Assembly: GCF_000012825.1 (NCBI RefSeq)
Contig: NC_009614.1
Location: 2,294,001-2,358,000, forward strand
Length of the DNA: 64,000 bases
Origin: Phocaeicola vulgatus ATCC 8482
Lineage (GTDB): Bacteria; Bacteroidota; Bacteroidia; Bacteroidales; Bacteroidaceae
Direction: 5' to 3'
This document shows positions 1 to 9,311 of this stretch, piece after piece. How positions within the stretch are numbered: the first letter of the stretch is position 1; each line of letters opens with the position of its first letter. The notes beneath the pieces are model-generated. The model worked only from the letters and a program-made list of their open reading frames with translations, was not told the DNA's origin and made no database searches. The position numbers were made by a program, and so were the translations under genes.

Positions 1-1053
1 GACCGGCGAGTTTCTTATATGGAATGTTTCGGACGTTTAATGGCTGGTCTTGCACCATGGCTTTCGCTACCAGATGATGATACAGCGGAAGGTATTCAGC
101 GAAAACAGTTAAGAACTTGGGCATTGCAAGGATATAAAAATGCTGTGGATCCCTTATCTCCTGATTATTTACTTTGGAGTGAAAATTTCCAAACATTGGT
201 AGATGCGGCTTATATAGCTGAGAGTTTTATTAGGGGATATAATTCACTTTGGATGCCACTTGATGAGGTAACAAAAGAACGATATATAAATCAATTTGTT
301 GCATTAAGGCGGATTAATCCATTATATACTAATTGGTTGCTGTTTTCATCTACTATAGAAACATTTCTTCATAAAGTAGGAGCGAAAGCAGATTATTACC
401 GCATAGATTCTGCCTTGCGAAAAATTTCAGAATGGTATATTGGTGATGGATGGTATTCGGATGGTCCTTCATTTGCCTTTGATTATTATAACAGTTTTGT
501 TATTCATCCTATGTTTTTTGAATGCGTGGAAGTTCTTACTGATGGTGGAAAGAAAAAACGGGAATGGGCGGGAACAACTTTTGCTCATGTTACTAAACGT
601 ATCCAACGTTATAGTATTATTTTGGAACATCTCATATCTCCTGAAGGAGCATTTCCTGTATTTGGTCGTTCCATAACTTATCGCACAGGGGTACTTCAAC
701 CTTTAGCATTGATAGTTTGGAAAGGATTGTTACCAGAAGAACTTAGTAATGGTCAAGTAAGAACAGCAATGACTGCCGTTATAAAACGTATGTTCGCTGA
801 TGGACAAAACTTTAATGAAAAAGGATTTCTCACATTGGGATTTAACGGTAAGCAGCCGCATACGGCTAATGTATATACTAATAATGGAAGCCTTTATTTA
901 GCATCTTTAGCATTTTTGCCATTGGGCTTGTCAGCCGATCATCCTTTTTGGACTTCCCCTAGTGAATCTTGGACTTCCAAAAAGGCTTGGGAAGGAGAAG
1001 AATTTCCTAAAGATCATACATATTATGAAAAACACTCAATGAATTACCAGTAA
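1..1053 (+). CDS. DUF2264 family protein (5' end outside window)
   Basis: The reading frame is open from the first base, so the true start lies upstream; the ATG at 19 is internal. The visible part begins around the ECFGRLMAGLAPWL stretch, which is typical of the N-terminal region of DUF2264 proteins. The rest is rich in Trp, Tyr and Phe, as expected for an alpha/alpha-barrel sugar enzyme. From memory, some relatives in Bacteroides polysaccharide loci were assigned to GH154 (beta-glucuronidase on plant glycans); I could not verify membership here. The next gene (GH2) starts 11 bp downstream, so the two are probably cotranscribed and act on the same glycan. Family assignment is fairly sure, substrate is not. 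Confidence 0.75.
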   Translation, partial: DRRVSYMECFGRLMAGLAPWLSLPDDDTAEGIQRKQLRTWALQGYKNAVDPLSPDYLLWSENFQTLVDAAYIAESFIRGYNSLWMPLDEVTKERYINQFVALRRINPLYTNWLLFSSTIETFLHKVGAKADYYRIDSALRKISEWYIGDGWYSDGPSFAFDYYNSFVIHPMFFECVEVLTDGGKKKREWAGTTFAHVTKRIQRYSIILEHLISPEGAFPVFGRSITYRTGVLQPLALIVWKGLLPEELSNGQVRTAMTAVIKRMFADGQNFNEKGFLTLGFNGKQPHTANVYTNNGSLYLASLAFLPLGLSADHPFWTSPSESWTSKKAWEGEEFPKDHTYYEKHSMNYQ

Positions 1054-1064
1054 AAAAATAATGT

Positions 1065-3635
1065 ATGCAGTATAAAGTATTATTCAAGAGATGCTTGTTG
1101 GCTATAGTGGTAATGTTTGTCGTTACCTCTTTACAAGCGCAGCGGGAAATGAAGACTATCAATGATAATTGGGAATTTCGGAAATCTATAGATGAATCAT
1201 GGGAATCTGTCAATCTCCCCCATACTTTTAATATAGATGCTTATCAACAACGAAATTATTATCAAGGTAAGGGATTCTACAGGCGTACTCTCGTTTTACC
1301 GGAAATTGTTGCGGAACGTCGTTATTATATGAAAATAGATGCTGCTAGTAAGGCTGCTAATATTAGAGTGAATGGAAAGGAAGTAGGCAGTCATGTAGGT
1401 GGTTATACAGCTTGTATTGTAGATATAACAGAGTATATCAGAAAAGAGAATTTGATAGAGATTACGGTTGACAATGGGAGAAAAGATATTACTCCTATAT
1501 CGGCAGATTTCACTTTTTGGGGGGGGATCTACAGAGATGTATGGCTCATATCTACTCCAAAACAACACTTCAATATGAGCAATATGGGATCTGATGGAAT
1601 TTTTATTAGTACTCCAGTAGTGAATGAAAAAAGAGGAGTATTGAAAGTAAAATGTGAAGTGACTAATGATTCTCATGAAAGTTCTATATTGGAAGTCAGA
1701 AGTGCAATTTATAGTCCGCAAGGAAAACTTTTGCAGACTATTAAACAAAAACAAAAACTTAAGAGTGGCGAAACCTATATTTTTGAAAACACATCTGGTG
1801 CTATTGAGAGTCCTGATTTGTGGAGTCCAGAAACTCCTTCACTTTATTTGGTAAAAACTACCTTGGTAGATCCGAAGTCAGGAAAGCTATTGGATGAAAA
1901 AAATCATAAGGTGGGATTTCGCTGGTTTACCTTTGATGGAAGTAAAGGTTTTTTCCTTAATGGAAAATCTTATAAATTACGTGGACTCAATCGTCATCAA
2001 GATCAAGCTCCGGCAGGGGTAGCTTTAGATGACGAAGCCCATCGACGAGACATATTTTTAATGAAAGAGTTGGGATGTAACTTTATTCGTATTTCACATT
2101 TTCCACAAGATGATGCAATATTGGAAATGTGTGACGAATTGGGACTATTGGCATGGGAGGAAATTCCTATCATTAATATTGTACCGAATACACCTGGATA
2201 TGATGATAATTGTGAATATAATCTGCGTGAGATGATTCGCCAGCATTATAATCATTCATCTGTTATAACATGGGGATATATGAACGAAATTCTTCTTACT
2301 GCTCCTTCCATTGGTAAACCTGAGTGGCTAGCATGTAAAGAGCGCACGGTAAATCTAGCACAACGACTGGAAGCCGTTCTGAAAGAAGAAGATCCAGGAA
2401 GAGCCAGTGTTATGGCATTTAATATGACCAATCTATACAATGAAATAGGTTTGAATCTAGTAGACGTAGTAGGTTGGAATTTATATCATGGTTGGTATGT
2501 TGATAAATTAAAAGATTTTAATGCATGGTGTGAAGATCAACATCGTCGTTACCCTGACCAACCTATGATTATCAGTGAATGGGGAGCAGGCAGTGACAAG
2601 CGGCTGCATTCCACTCAAGGACGTGCCTTTGATTTTAGTATCGAATATCAACAAACGTATATAGAACATTATCTTCCTTTTATAGAGAATACAGAATGGA
2701 TTAGTGGATGCGCTTATTGGAATTTCATTGATTTTAATGTGGCTGCTCGCCAGGAGTCAATGCCTAGAGTAAACAATAAGGGATTGGCTTATAATAACCG
2801 TATATGGAAGGATGTGGCTTACTATTTTAAGGCTATGTGGCGGAAAGATATTCCAGTAATAAGAATTGCCAGCCGTGATTGGGAAATGCGTACTGGGGAA
2901 ATAAATAAGCCACAGTCCATTAAAATTTATTCAAATATGCCGGAAGTGGAATTGTTTATTAACGGACAATCAATAGGATGTCAAAAGATAGCTAATTGTC
3001 ACACTGTCTTTAATGTAATTTTACCGGAAGGTATATCAGTTCTTATGGCGCAAGGAATCAAAAATGGGAAAACAGTTCAAGATGCTATGACAATTCAGTT
3101 CAAGTCACTTCCTAATATAGCTGAAGGAGATGAATTGGCAATTAATGTAGGAAGTAATTGTTACTTTACGTCAGATATCAGTAATCTTACTTGGTTACCT
3201 GATCAACCTTATACTGCGGGAGGTTGGGGATATATAGGTGGAAAAGCGCATAGCACTACCTCTGAAATTTATAATACTTTAGATGGGCCAATATACCAGA
3301 CGTGGCGTGAAGGAAACTGGAGTTATAAAATCGATGCTCCTATAGGAGAGTATGAAATAGAACTGCTTATAGCAGATGTTACTAAACCTGCTGCTCAGTT
3401 GGCCAATCTTTTAAATAAGAATAAAGAAGAAAAGCATTCGGGAGAAACACGTTTTCATATTTCCATTTGTGGAAAACAAGTAGAAACTAATTTTTCTCCA
3501 ATTGATGGAGGAAAGCATCGTACTGCCTTTAAGCGTCGCTATATTATTCGAAACGAACATGATCATATTGTTATTAGTGCAGGGGCAGTGAAAGGAGAAC
3601 CGTTTTTAGCTGGTATTAAGGTACGGAAACTTTGA
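1065..3635 (+). CDS. GH2 family glycoside hydrolase with C-terminal malectin-like domain
   Basis: An 856-residue secreted enzyme with a Sec signal peptide ending near LQAQ. Domain order: GH2 sugar-binding jelly roll (about 30-180), Ig-like domain (190-290), TIM barrel (300-590), a DUF4982-like segment and a malectin-like C-terminus (about 690-856). The acid/base is Glu408 in YMNE and the likely nucleophile is Glu505 in IISEWG, so the enzyme should be an active retaining exo-glycosidase. GH2 includes beta-galactosidases, beta-glucuronidases, beta-mannosidases and arabinopyranosidases; the sequence does not tell me which. It follows the DUF2264 gene with an 11-bp gap, and a strong hairpin follows its stop codon. 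It probably trims side chains of pectin in the periplasm. Confidence 0.85.
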   Translation: MQYKVLFKRCLLAIVVMFVVTSLQAQREMKTINDNWEFRKSIDESWESVNLPHTFNIDAYQQRNYYQGKGFYRRTLVLPEIVAERRYYMKIDAASKAANIRVNGKEVGSHVGGYTACIVDITEYIRKENLIEITVDNGRKDITPISADFTFWGGIYRDVWLISTPKQHFNMSNMGSDGIFISTPVVNEKRGVLKVKCEVTNDSHESSILEVRSAIYSPQGKLLQTIKQKQKLKSGETYIFENTSGAIESPDLWSPETPSLYLVKTTLVDPKSGKLLDEKNHKVGFRWFTFDGSKGFFLNGKSYKLRGLNRHQDQAPAGVALDDEAHRRDIFLMKELGCNFIRISHFPQDDAILEMCDELGLLAWEEIPIINIVPNTPGYDDNCEYNLREMIRQHYNHSSVITWGYMNEILLTAPSIGKPEWLACKERTVNLAQRLEAVLKEEDPGRASVMAFNMTNLYNEIGLNLVDVVGWNLYHGWYVDKLKDFNAWCEDQHRRYPDQPMIISEWGAGSDKRLHSTQGRAFDFSIEYQQTYIEHYLPFIENTEWISGCAYWNFIDFNVAARQESMPRVNNKGLAYNNRIWKDVAYYFKAMWRKDIPVIRIASRDWEMRTGEINKPQSIKIYSNMPEVELFINGQSIGCQKIANCHTVFNVILPEGISVLMAQGIKNGKTVQDAMTIQFKSLPNIAEGDELAINVGSNCYFTSDISNLTWLPDQPYTAGGWGYIGGKAHSTTSEIYNTLDGPIYQTWREGNWSYKIDAPIGEYEIELLIADVTKPAAQLANLLNKNKEEKHSGETRFHISICGKQVETNFSPIDGGKHRTAFKRRYIIRNEHDHIVISAGAVKGEPFLAGIKVRKL

Positions 3636-3652
3636 TATGTGACAAAAGAGTC

Positions 3653-3707
3653 TTAAAAAGAAAGAATTTGTCTCAAAACACTTTTGATACGGATTCTTTC
3701 TTTTTAA
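3653..3707 (+). terminator. Nested hairpin, probable transcription terminator
   Basis: A perfect 15-bp inverted repeat (3653-3667 against 3693-3707, arms TTAAAAAGAAAGAAT and its complement) encloses a smaller perfect 6-bp hairpin, TCAAAA/TTTTGA. It starts 18 bp after the GH2 stop codon. The second arm ends in a T-rich stretch, which suits a terminator for the DUF2264-GH2 unit, although the stem is very AT-rich. Confidence 0.6.
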
Positions 3708-3934
3708 ATAGTGCAATTTATTGTCCGTACTGTACTATTGATCATAATAAAGTATTGTTATTGTTTATTCTAGTTTAGTATTTCAGAGAAAAAATGTTGA
3801 ACTCATAAATTGCCGTAATGGAAAATACTTTGGATGAATAATAAAAAGGAATTGTACTATAATACAAAGAAATGAACAGGAATCCATAGTTACTATAATT
3901 TTATGTTCCGATATTTGCATGGAATTTATAGTAG
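3708..3934. other. AT-rich intergenic stretch
   Basis: No gene is seen. GATATTTG at 3910-3917 is one mismatch away from the Bacteroides -7 consensus TAnnTTTG and sits just before the rhamnosidase start, so it is a weak promoter candidate. Confidence 0.35.
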
Positions 3935-6158
3935 ATGAAAAACATGAATAAAAAAATTAAGTTATTAGGCATTCTGATGACTGTATCATTTCTATGTTGT
4001 TATGCCCAGACAAAAGAGTTCGATCCTTCTCTGGCTCCTAATGTAACCATCGTGAGCCGGCAATCTCAGGAGGAATGGAACAGTCGCTATATGTGGTATC
4101 CGGGACAACTGGCTGCTTTCTACCAGCAACAATGTGCCCGTATCTCAAAAGAGCGTTGTGTCAATGTATCCGGGTAAATTTTTTGCAAAGAATAATCATG
4201 TCTGGTTCAGAAAAGAGGTAAGATTGAAAAAGGAAAGTAGTCTTTGCTGGGAGGGTCCGTCGGATATTGTTCTTTATATAAATGGTGTAAAACAGTCTGT
4301 TTCCGGTAAACAGGTTATTTTACCCGTGGGCAGATCCTCTTTATTGTTTGAGGTGACAACGGATGACTCATTACCTTGTATCATTCTGAAAGGGGCGGGA
4401 CTGGAAAATCCGGATGAATGGCAAGTCAGCATGGATAAAGAGCATTGGACAATACCCGAGAGTGCCGTCATGTATAATAAACCGGGCGTGCTGCCGGATG
4501 CTCCGCAAGATATGACAGCCCGGATTAAACCTTCACAAATACTCCCCATGCGCAATGCTGAGATGCAAGGTAAAGACGGAATTAGTATCGGAAAGAATGG
4601 TTATGTCCTCATCGACTTTTTCCATCTTGAGATTGGAACACTGACCTTTCAAGCGAAAGGAAAGGGAACTATAACCGTACGCGTTGGCGAAACTCCCGAA
4701 GAAGCACTGGAACGGGATGATAAGAAACTGGAACAATATCCATTGGCTCCTGTTACCTTGTCAGAAGAAGGAGGCACCATCACTTTGCCGGAACGCGCTC
4801 TCCGATATGTTTCACTGGAATGCGACAAGGGGGCTGAGATTACCTCCCTTCGTTTTGATGCGTCATTGTGGCCGGTAGAGCACCAGATGCAGTTTGAAAC
4901 GGATGATGATTATGTGAACAACCTGTTCAAAATGAGCAGTGCGACATTGCATACTAGTATGCACCGCTTTTATCTGGACGGGGTGAAGCGTGATTTTCTT
5001 CCCTGGTCCATGGATGCGCTGGTCAGCACCCTGGCGGGGGATTATCTTTTCGGTGACCAGCAGGTGTCAAAAAACGGAATTTCCATAGCACTGATGCCGC
5101 TTGATCCGCAGAAATCAGATATAGGGATTCCTGATTATCCGTTGCATGCCCTGTTCGGCCTGAAACAGAACTATCTGCGTTTCGGTGACTTGACCACTTC
5201 CCTTCAATACAAAGACCGCATCATCCAGTTGCTTGATTTTTATGCCTCCATCGTGGATGAGAATGGTTTTGTACACGGCAATTATGGAGACAGACAGTTC
5301 GGTTATACCCCCGGATGGTCCACTTATAACGGTCCTGCCCGGAAAGGGGTGGCGGCCTATGCCCAGATCATGCTCTATTATAATTATGTGACCGGAGCTT
5401 ATTTCGCGGATCTGTGGAAGGAGAGTGCATTGGCGGACAGATACCGCAAGTTGGCCCGGAATCTGAAAAAGAAGATTTTTGAACATTTTTGGGATAATGA
5501 CCGGAAAGTCTTCATCAACGGTACAATGAATGACAATGTGACTGTGGACAAGCGTATTTCGCATCATGCCCAATATTGGGGAATACTGGCCGATATCTTT
5601 CCCAAAGAACATTATGACAACCTGTTTGAAAATGTTCTGCCGAATTTGCCGAACTATTATGAGGTGGTCAGTTATGAGAAGGGTTATGAGTTTCTGGCTT
5701 ATGCCAAAGCCGGGCGGATAAAAGAGTTATGGGATCATATCTATGGTGTGTTCGGCGACTGGATGGATCAGGGACATACCCGTTTCCCGGAGAACTTTAT
5801 GATGAATGCCTCCAGGGCCCGTCAACTGGTATTTTATAATCGTCCGTACGGCCTGAGTCTTTGTCATGGGGCGAATGGAGTCCCGGTAGTGGTAGGCGCA
5901 TTGAACGGTCTTATCGGTTTCAGCCAGTCTTCGATGAAGACGAATGAATATACCATTAAACCGGAGTTACTCCATTTGAAGTGGATTCATTCCAGAATTC
6001 CGGTAAAGGAAGGATATATTGTCTTGAAACTGAATGCCGAGGGGGAGAGCACTATTGACATTCCGGCAGGATGTACAGTCAGAATTATAAAAAAGATCGG
6101 AAAGAAGCCACTGGTACTGAGAGAACAGGGCGGGTACAGCTTTCGGTTGAAGGACTGA
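3935..6158 (+). pseudogene. GH78-type alpha-L-rhamnosidase, interrupted by a frameshift
   Basis: Two overlapping frames together encode one secreted GH78-like enzyme of about 740 residues. The first (3935-4177) gives the signal peptide, ending near CCYAQ, and about 75 residues before a TAA. The second takes over around 4160 with YPGKFFAKNNHVWFRKE and runs to 6158. Restoring a lost TA dinucleotide near 4163 would give a continuous CVNVYPGKF reading. The catalytic part keeps DGVKRDFLPW (around nt 4977-5006) and the SLCHG motif near the end, both typical of GH78. It would remove terminal rhamnose from pectin in the periplasm. The 4134 ATG makes no export signal, so without frame restoration the product is unlikely to work. 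A sequencing error is also possible. Confidence 0.75.
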
Positions 6159-6262
6159 GCGTTGAATAGAAAAAAGTGTCTGTTCAATAGCCATATTCTT
6201 TATTAAGTCATTCTTAATGTACTTGATTAAACCGACAAGTTGCAAGTTCTTGAATTTCTTCC

Positions 6263-6270
6263 TAGCTTTG
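6263..6270 (+). promoter_or_regulatory. -7 promoter element of the propeller-AraC regulator
   Basis: TAGCTTTG matches TAnnTTTG. It lies downstream of the farthest upstream ATG (6217) and 40 bp before the ATG at 6310, which supports the later start. No TTTG -33 box is evident. Confidence 0.5.
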
Positions 6271-6309
6271 TATTCGTTTGTTTTCAACAGGAGTACTTGC
6301 GTGAAGAAT

Positions 6310-9096
6310 ATGAAAAACATAGGAAGGATAGTATTACCAATCATTATTTTGTTATTGACTGTGCGGATAAATGCCGTTCCGGTCAAAGCATTTGATATGA
6401 TAGTAAGAAACCTTCCTAATTCGGAACAGTTGCCGACCAAAGAATTGCTTTGTATCTTCCAGGATTCGGAAGGATATATGTGGTATGGCACTGAGGGGGG
6501 AGGTTTGTGTCGTGATGATGGATATATGGTGAAAGTGTTCCGTTCTGATTTCAAAAATCCGGGAATCTTGGAAAACAACAGTGTGACGTGTATTACTGAA
6601 GACGGTGAAGGGAAAATATGGTTTGGAACGAAGCGTGGCGCCTATATTTTGTCAAAAACAGATTATGAGATAAGGGCGCTTGCTGATGAAACGATAAAGA
6701 GCTGGACTATAACTACAATGACAGCGACGTCTGATGGTACGATCTGGATTTCGACTAACAGGCATTTGTTTCGATACAATGAGTCAGGGGAAAGAACCGG
6801 AAAATACATTCTTAAATGGAAAGGACGGGAGAATACCGTCAATTCTATTTATGAGGATAAGAAACAGACTGTTTGGGTAACTCAAGCAAAAGGCGGGCTT
6901 TTTTGCTATGATAAGGTAAAGGACTCTTTTATTTCATATCCTTGGCCCTATGATGAGTATCCCACAAGCATGACGGAAGATCATAACACTCCGTATTATT
7001 GGGTTACTACTTGGGGAAAAGGAATTGTACGTTTTGACCCCAAGGCACAGGATACGGACAAAATGTTTGGATTGCAAACAGTGGATAATGCGTCTTCTAA
7101 CTCCGATGCCCGAAAGCTTCATCATATCATACAAGATTCTGTTAAGGGATATTTGTGGGTGACTGCGGCAGATAACTTATATGCCTATAAAATAACGGCC
7201 GATGCATCCTTGGATAAGGTGGATCTCTCCCGTTTATTATCAGCTGACAGGAAAATCCTCACAAAGATTCTTTCCGATCAATCCGGAAATTTATGGGTGA
7301 CAGGTTATTATCCTTCTTCTTTCATTATTTCTTTTCTACCCAATGAAGTGCTTCCTTTGTCTATGGAAGGGGTAAAGCAAAATCTGGGGGTAATCGCATC
7401 TCCTATGCAGTTTTCTCAAGAGAAAAATTATTATTGGATCAGGCAAAAGAAATTGGGGCTGTATGCTTATGATCCCCAAAGAGATCGTATGTCTGTTGTT
7501 AAGAATGACAGGGAGCTTTCTTTTTTCTTTGAGAGGCCATCGGATAGAGAGGGAATCTATATGGTAAGGGATCATTCGGTAATTTTAATTCGGTATAAGG
7601 AGGACCGGCTTTTTGAATCCATCGTATGTACCATACCCATTAAACAAGGTGAGCGTATCCGTGCTTTGCATGATGACCGTCGTGGGAATCTTTGGATAGG
7701 GACTACTTACCATTTATTCCGGTATAGCTTGGAGGAAGGCCGATTGACTACAGTTTGTGATGATGTTGGTTTTATAAATGCTATCGTTTCGTCTAATGAA
7801 GGAGTTGTTTATTTTGCAACTGAAAGTAGAGGGTTGTGGAGAATTTCCGGAGAAAGCCGGTTGCAAATAAAGGATACAGGAGAAAATTATTCGGTATTGA
7901 CTGTTGCACCGGACAACAATCTTTGGGTGGGTACTAAACAGGGCAATGTGTATAGTTATTCTCCGGATACGAATGATTTTATTTCCCGGACAAAAGATTG
8001 TGGATTGACAGGGGATGCTGTGTTGGATATAAAGTCGGATGACGATGGGAATCTTTGGATTCTTACATCACAGCGGGTGATGGTCTATCATCCCGGAACA
8101 CATATCTTTACTATGATGTCTTGTACTGATTCTTGGATAAATCTGGAAGATTTCCAGTCATTGTATAAAGATCCTCGGGGAGAAATGAGTGTGGGTGGAC
8201 GAGGTGGAATTGTGACTTTTCCTCACTATAATGAAAAAAAGAGGAGGATACCTGAACCAACGGTGCATTTGACATCCGTCGAAATGAATAACACCTCTGA
8301 AATCGGGGTGGATAATCAAAAGAAAATAAGCCTGTCTCCTCATGAGAGAAATGTGAAATTGTTTTTTTCTACTTTTGACCATTTGAATACGGATAAGGTA
8401 AGATATGCTTATCGTTATAAACAAAGAAACGATAATTGGGTGGCCTTGCCGGCAGGGGAAAATAGTATCGGATTGTCAGATTTGTCAAAGGGGGAATTTG
8501 AACTGGAAGTCCGTGTTACAGATGAGAATGGGCTGTGGAGTAAGAGTACATTAACGGTCATGATCCAGTGTTTGCCTGCTTGGTATGAAACAGGTTGGGC
8601 GTATTTGTTTTATGTGCTTGTTGTTTTATCGGTTGTTTGGGGATTGGGCCGGATGTATATGAAATTACGGAAGTCCATTGTTGCACAGACTGTTCTGCCA
8701 CTGGAACAAAATCCGGAGCAAAGGCATGAGATAGATCCATTGTCGGAAGAAGGAAAAGTAGAAGCGAATTCTATTTCAGCATCTGATGAGCAATTAATAA
8801 GGAAGGCATTGGATATGGTTGAGAAGAACCTTAGTAATCCTGAATATTCCATAGAAGATTTAAGTAGGGATATGTGCATGAGCCGTGCTACTCTTTATCG
8901 TAAGATTACATCCATCACCGGAAGCTCGCCTTCTGATTTTGTGAAGAATGTACGTCTTCGTAAAGCTGCCGAATTATTGAAAGAGGGAGGGCTTACCATT
9001 GCTGAGATAGCTGATAAGGTTGGTTTTAATACACCTAGTTATTTCACAAAATCATTCAAGAAACTGTTTGGGGTGTTGCCTACACAATATAAATAA
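6310..9096 (+). CDS. Membrane sensor regulator: periplasmic beta-propeller fused to AraC DNA-binding domain
   Basis: A 928-residue protein from the ATG at 6310; this start gives a clean signal-anchor (MKNIGRIVLPIIILLLTV), while the ATG at 6217 adds 31 unlikely residues. The periplasmic part has repeated propeller strands of the two-component regulator type (for example GYMWYGTEGGGL, GKIWFGTKRG, GNLWIGT, NLWVGTKQGN), then a Y_Y_Y domain (around RYAYRYKQRNDNW), one membrane helix (AYLFYVLVVLSVVWGLG) and a C-terminal AraC helix-turn-helix (SIEDLSRDMCMSRATLYRK to the end). There is no histidine kinase and no receiver domain, so it is not a hybrid two-component system. It probably senses an oligosaccharide in the periplasm and acts directly on nearby promoters. 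Confidence 0.85.
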   Translation: MKNIGRIVLPIIILLLTVRINAVPVKAFDMIVRNLPNSEQLPTKELLCIFQDSEGYMWYGTEGGGLCRDDGYMVKVFRSDFKNPGILENNSVTCITEDGEGKIWFGTKRGAYILSKTDYEIRALADETIKSWTITTMTATSDGTIWISTNRHLFRYNESGERTGKYILKWKGRENTVNSIYEDKKQTVWVTQAKGGLFCYDKVKDSFISYPWPYDEYPTSMTEDHNTPYYWVTTWGKGIVRFDPKAQDTDKMFGLQTVDNASSNSDARKLHHIIQDSVKGYLWVTAADNLYAYKITADASLDKVDLSRLLSADRKILTKILSDQSGNLWVTGYYPSSFIISFLPNEVLPLSMEGVKQNLGVIASPMQFSQEKNYYWIRQKKLGLYAYDPQRDRMSVVKNDRELSFFFERPSDREGIYMVRDHSVILIRYKEDRLFESIVCTIPIKQGERIRALHDDRRGNLWIGTTYHLFRYSLEEGRLTTVCDDVGFINAIVSSNEGVVYFATESRGLWRISGESRLQIKDTGENYSVLTVAPDNNLWVGTKQGNVYSYSPDTNDFISRTKDCGLTGDAVLDIKSDDDGNLWILTSQRVMVYHPGTHIFTMMSCTDSWINLEDFQSLYKDPRGEMSVGGRGGIVTFPHYNEKKRRIPEPTVHLTSVEMNNTSEIGVDNQKKISLSPHERNVKLFFSTFDHLNTDKVRYAYRYKQRNDNWVALPAGENSIGLSDLSKGEFELEVRVTDENGLWSKSTLTVMIQCLPAWYETGWAYLFYVLVVLSVVWGLGRMYMKLRKSIVAQTVLPLEQNPEQRHEIDPLSEEGKVEANSISASDEQLIRKALDMVEKNLSNPEYSIEDLSRDMCMSRATLYRKITSITGSSPSDFVKNVRLRKAAELLKEGGLTIAEIADKVGFNTPSYFTKSFKKLFGVLPTQYK

Positions 9097-9241
9097 GTGA
9101 TGTTTTAGTGATAAGAAGGAGATAGCTTTTGTGGCAGTTGATGGAGGAATAATTATAAATATGATTCATAAAGTTCAATTAAAGTGTATAAATTTCCATG
9201 TTAATGAACAAAAATACATTTTTGGGCTTTATAAATAACGA

Positions 9242-9249
9242 TATATTTG
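9242..9249 (+). promoter_or_regulatory. -7 promoter element of aldA
   Basis: TATATTTG is a full match to TAnnTTTG, 63 bp before the aldA start. A TTTG at 9221-9224 could be the -33 box, but the 17-nt spacer is short. Starting 45 nt upstream of the -7 element, a stretch matches 11 of 22 positions of the motif found at the pectin promoters, which is too weak to call. Confidence 0.5.
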
Positions 9250-9311
9250 TAAAATGCTGCTTGAATATTTCAGATTGAAAGAAATAAGGTACTCATTTTA
9301 CATTTAAGACC

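Noticed and set aside
4134-4185. Programmed -1 frameshifting to join the two rhamnosidase frames
   Set aside because: The only T-run (TTTTTT) lies after the TAA of the first frame and no slippery heptamer with a downstream structure is seen before it. A simple 2-nt loss explains the break better.
5967-6578. A 203-codon minus-strand frame over the end of the rhamnosidase and the start of the regulator
   Set aside because: It lies opposite two well-supported coding regions and shows no domain, signal or promoter.
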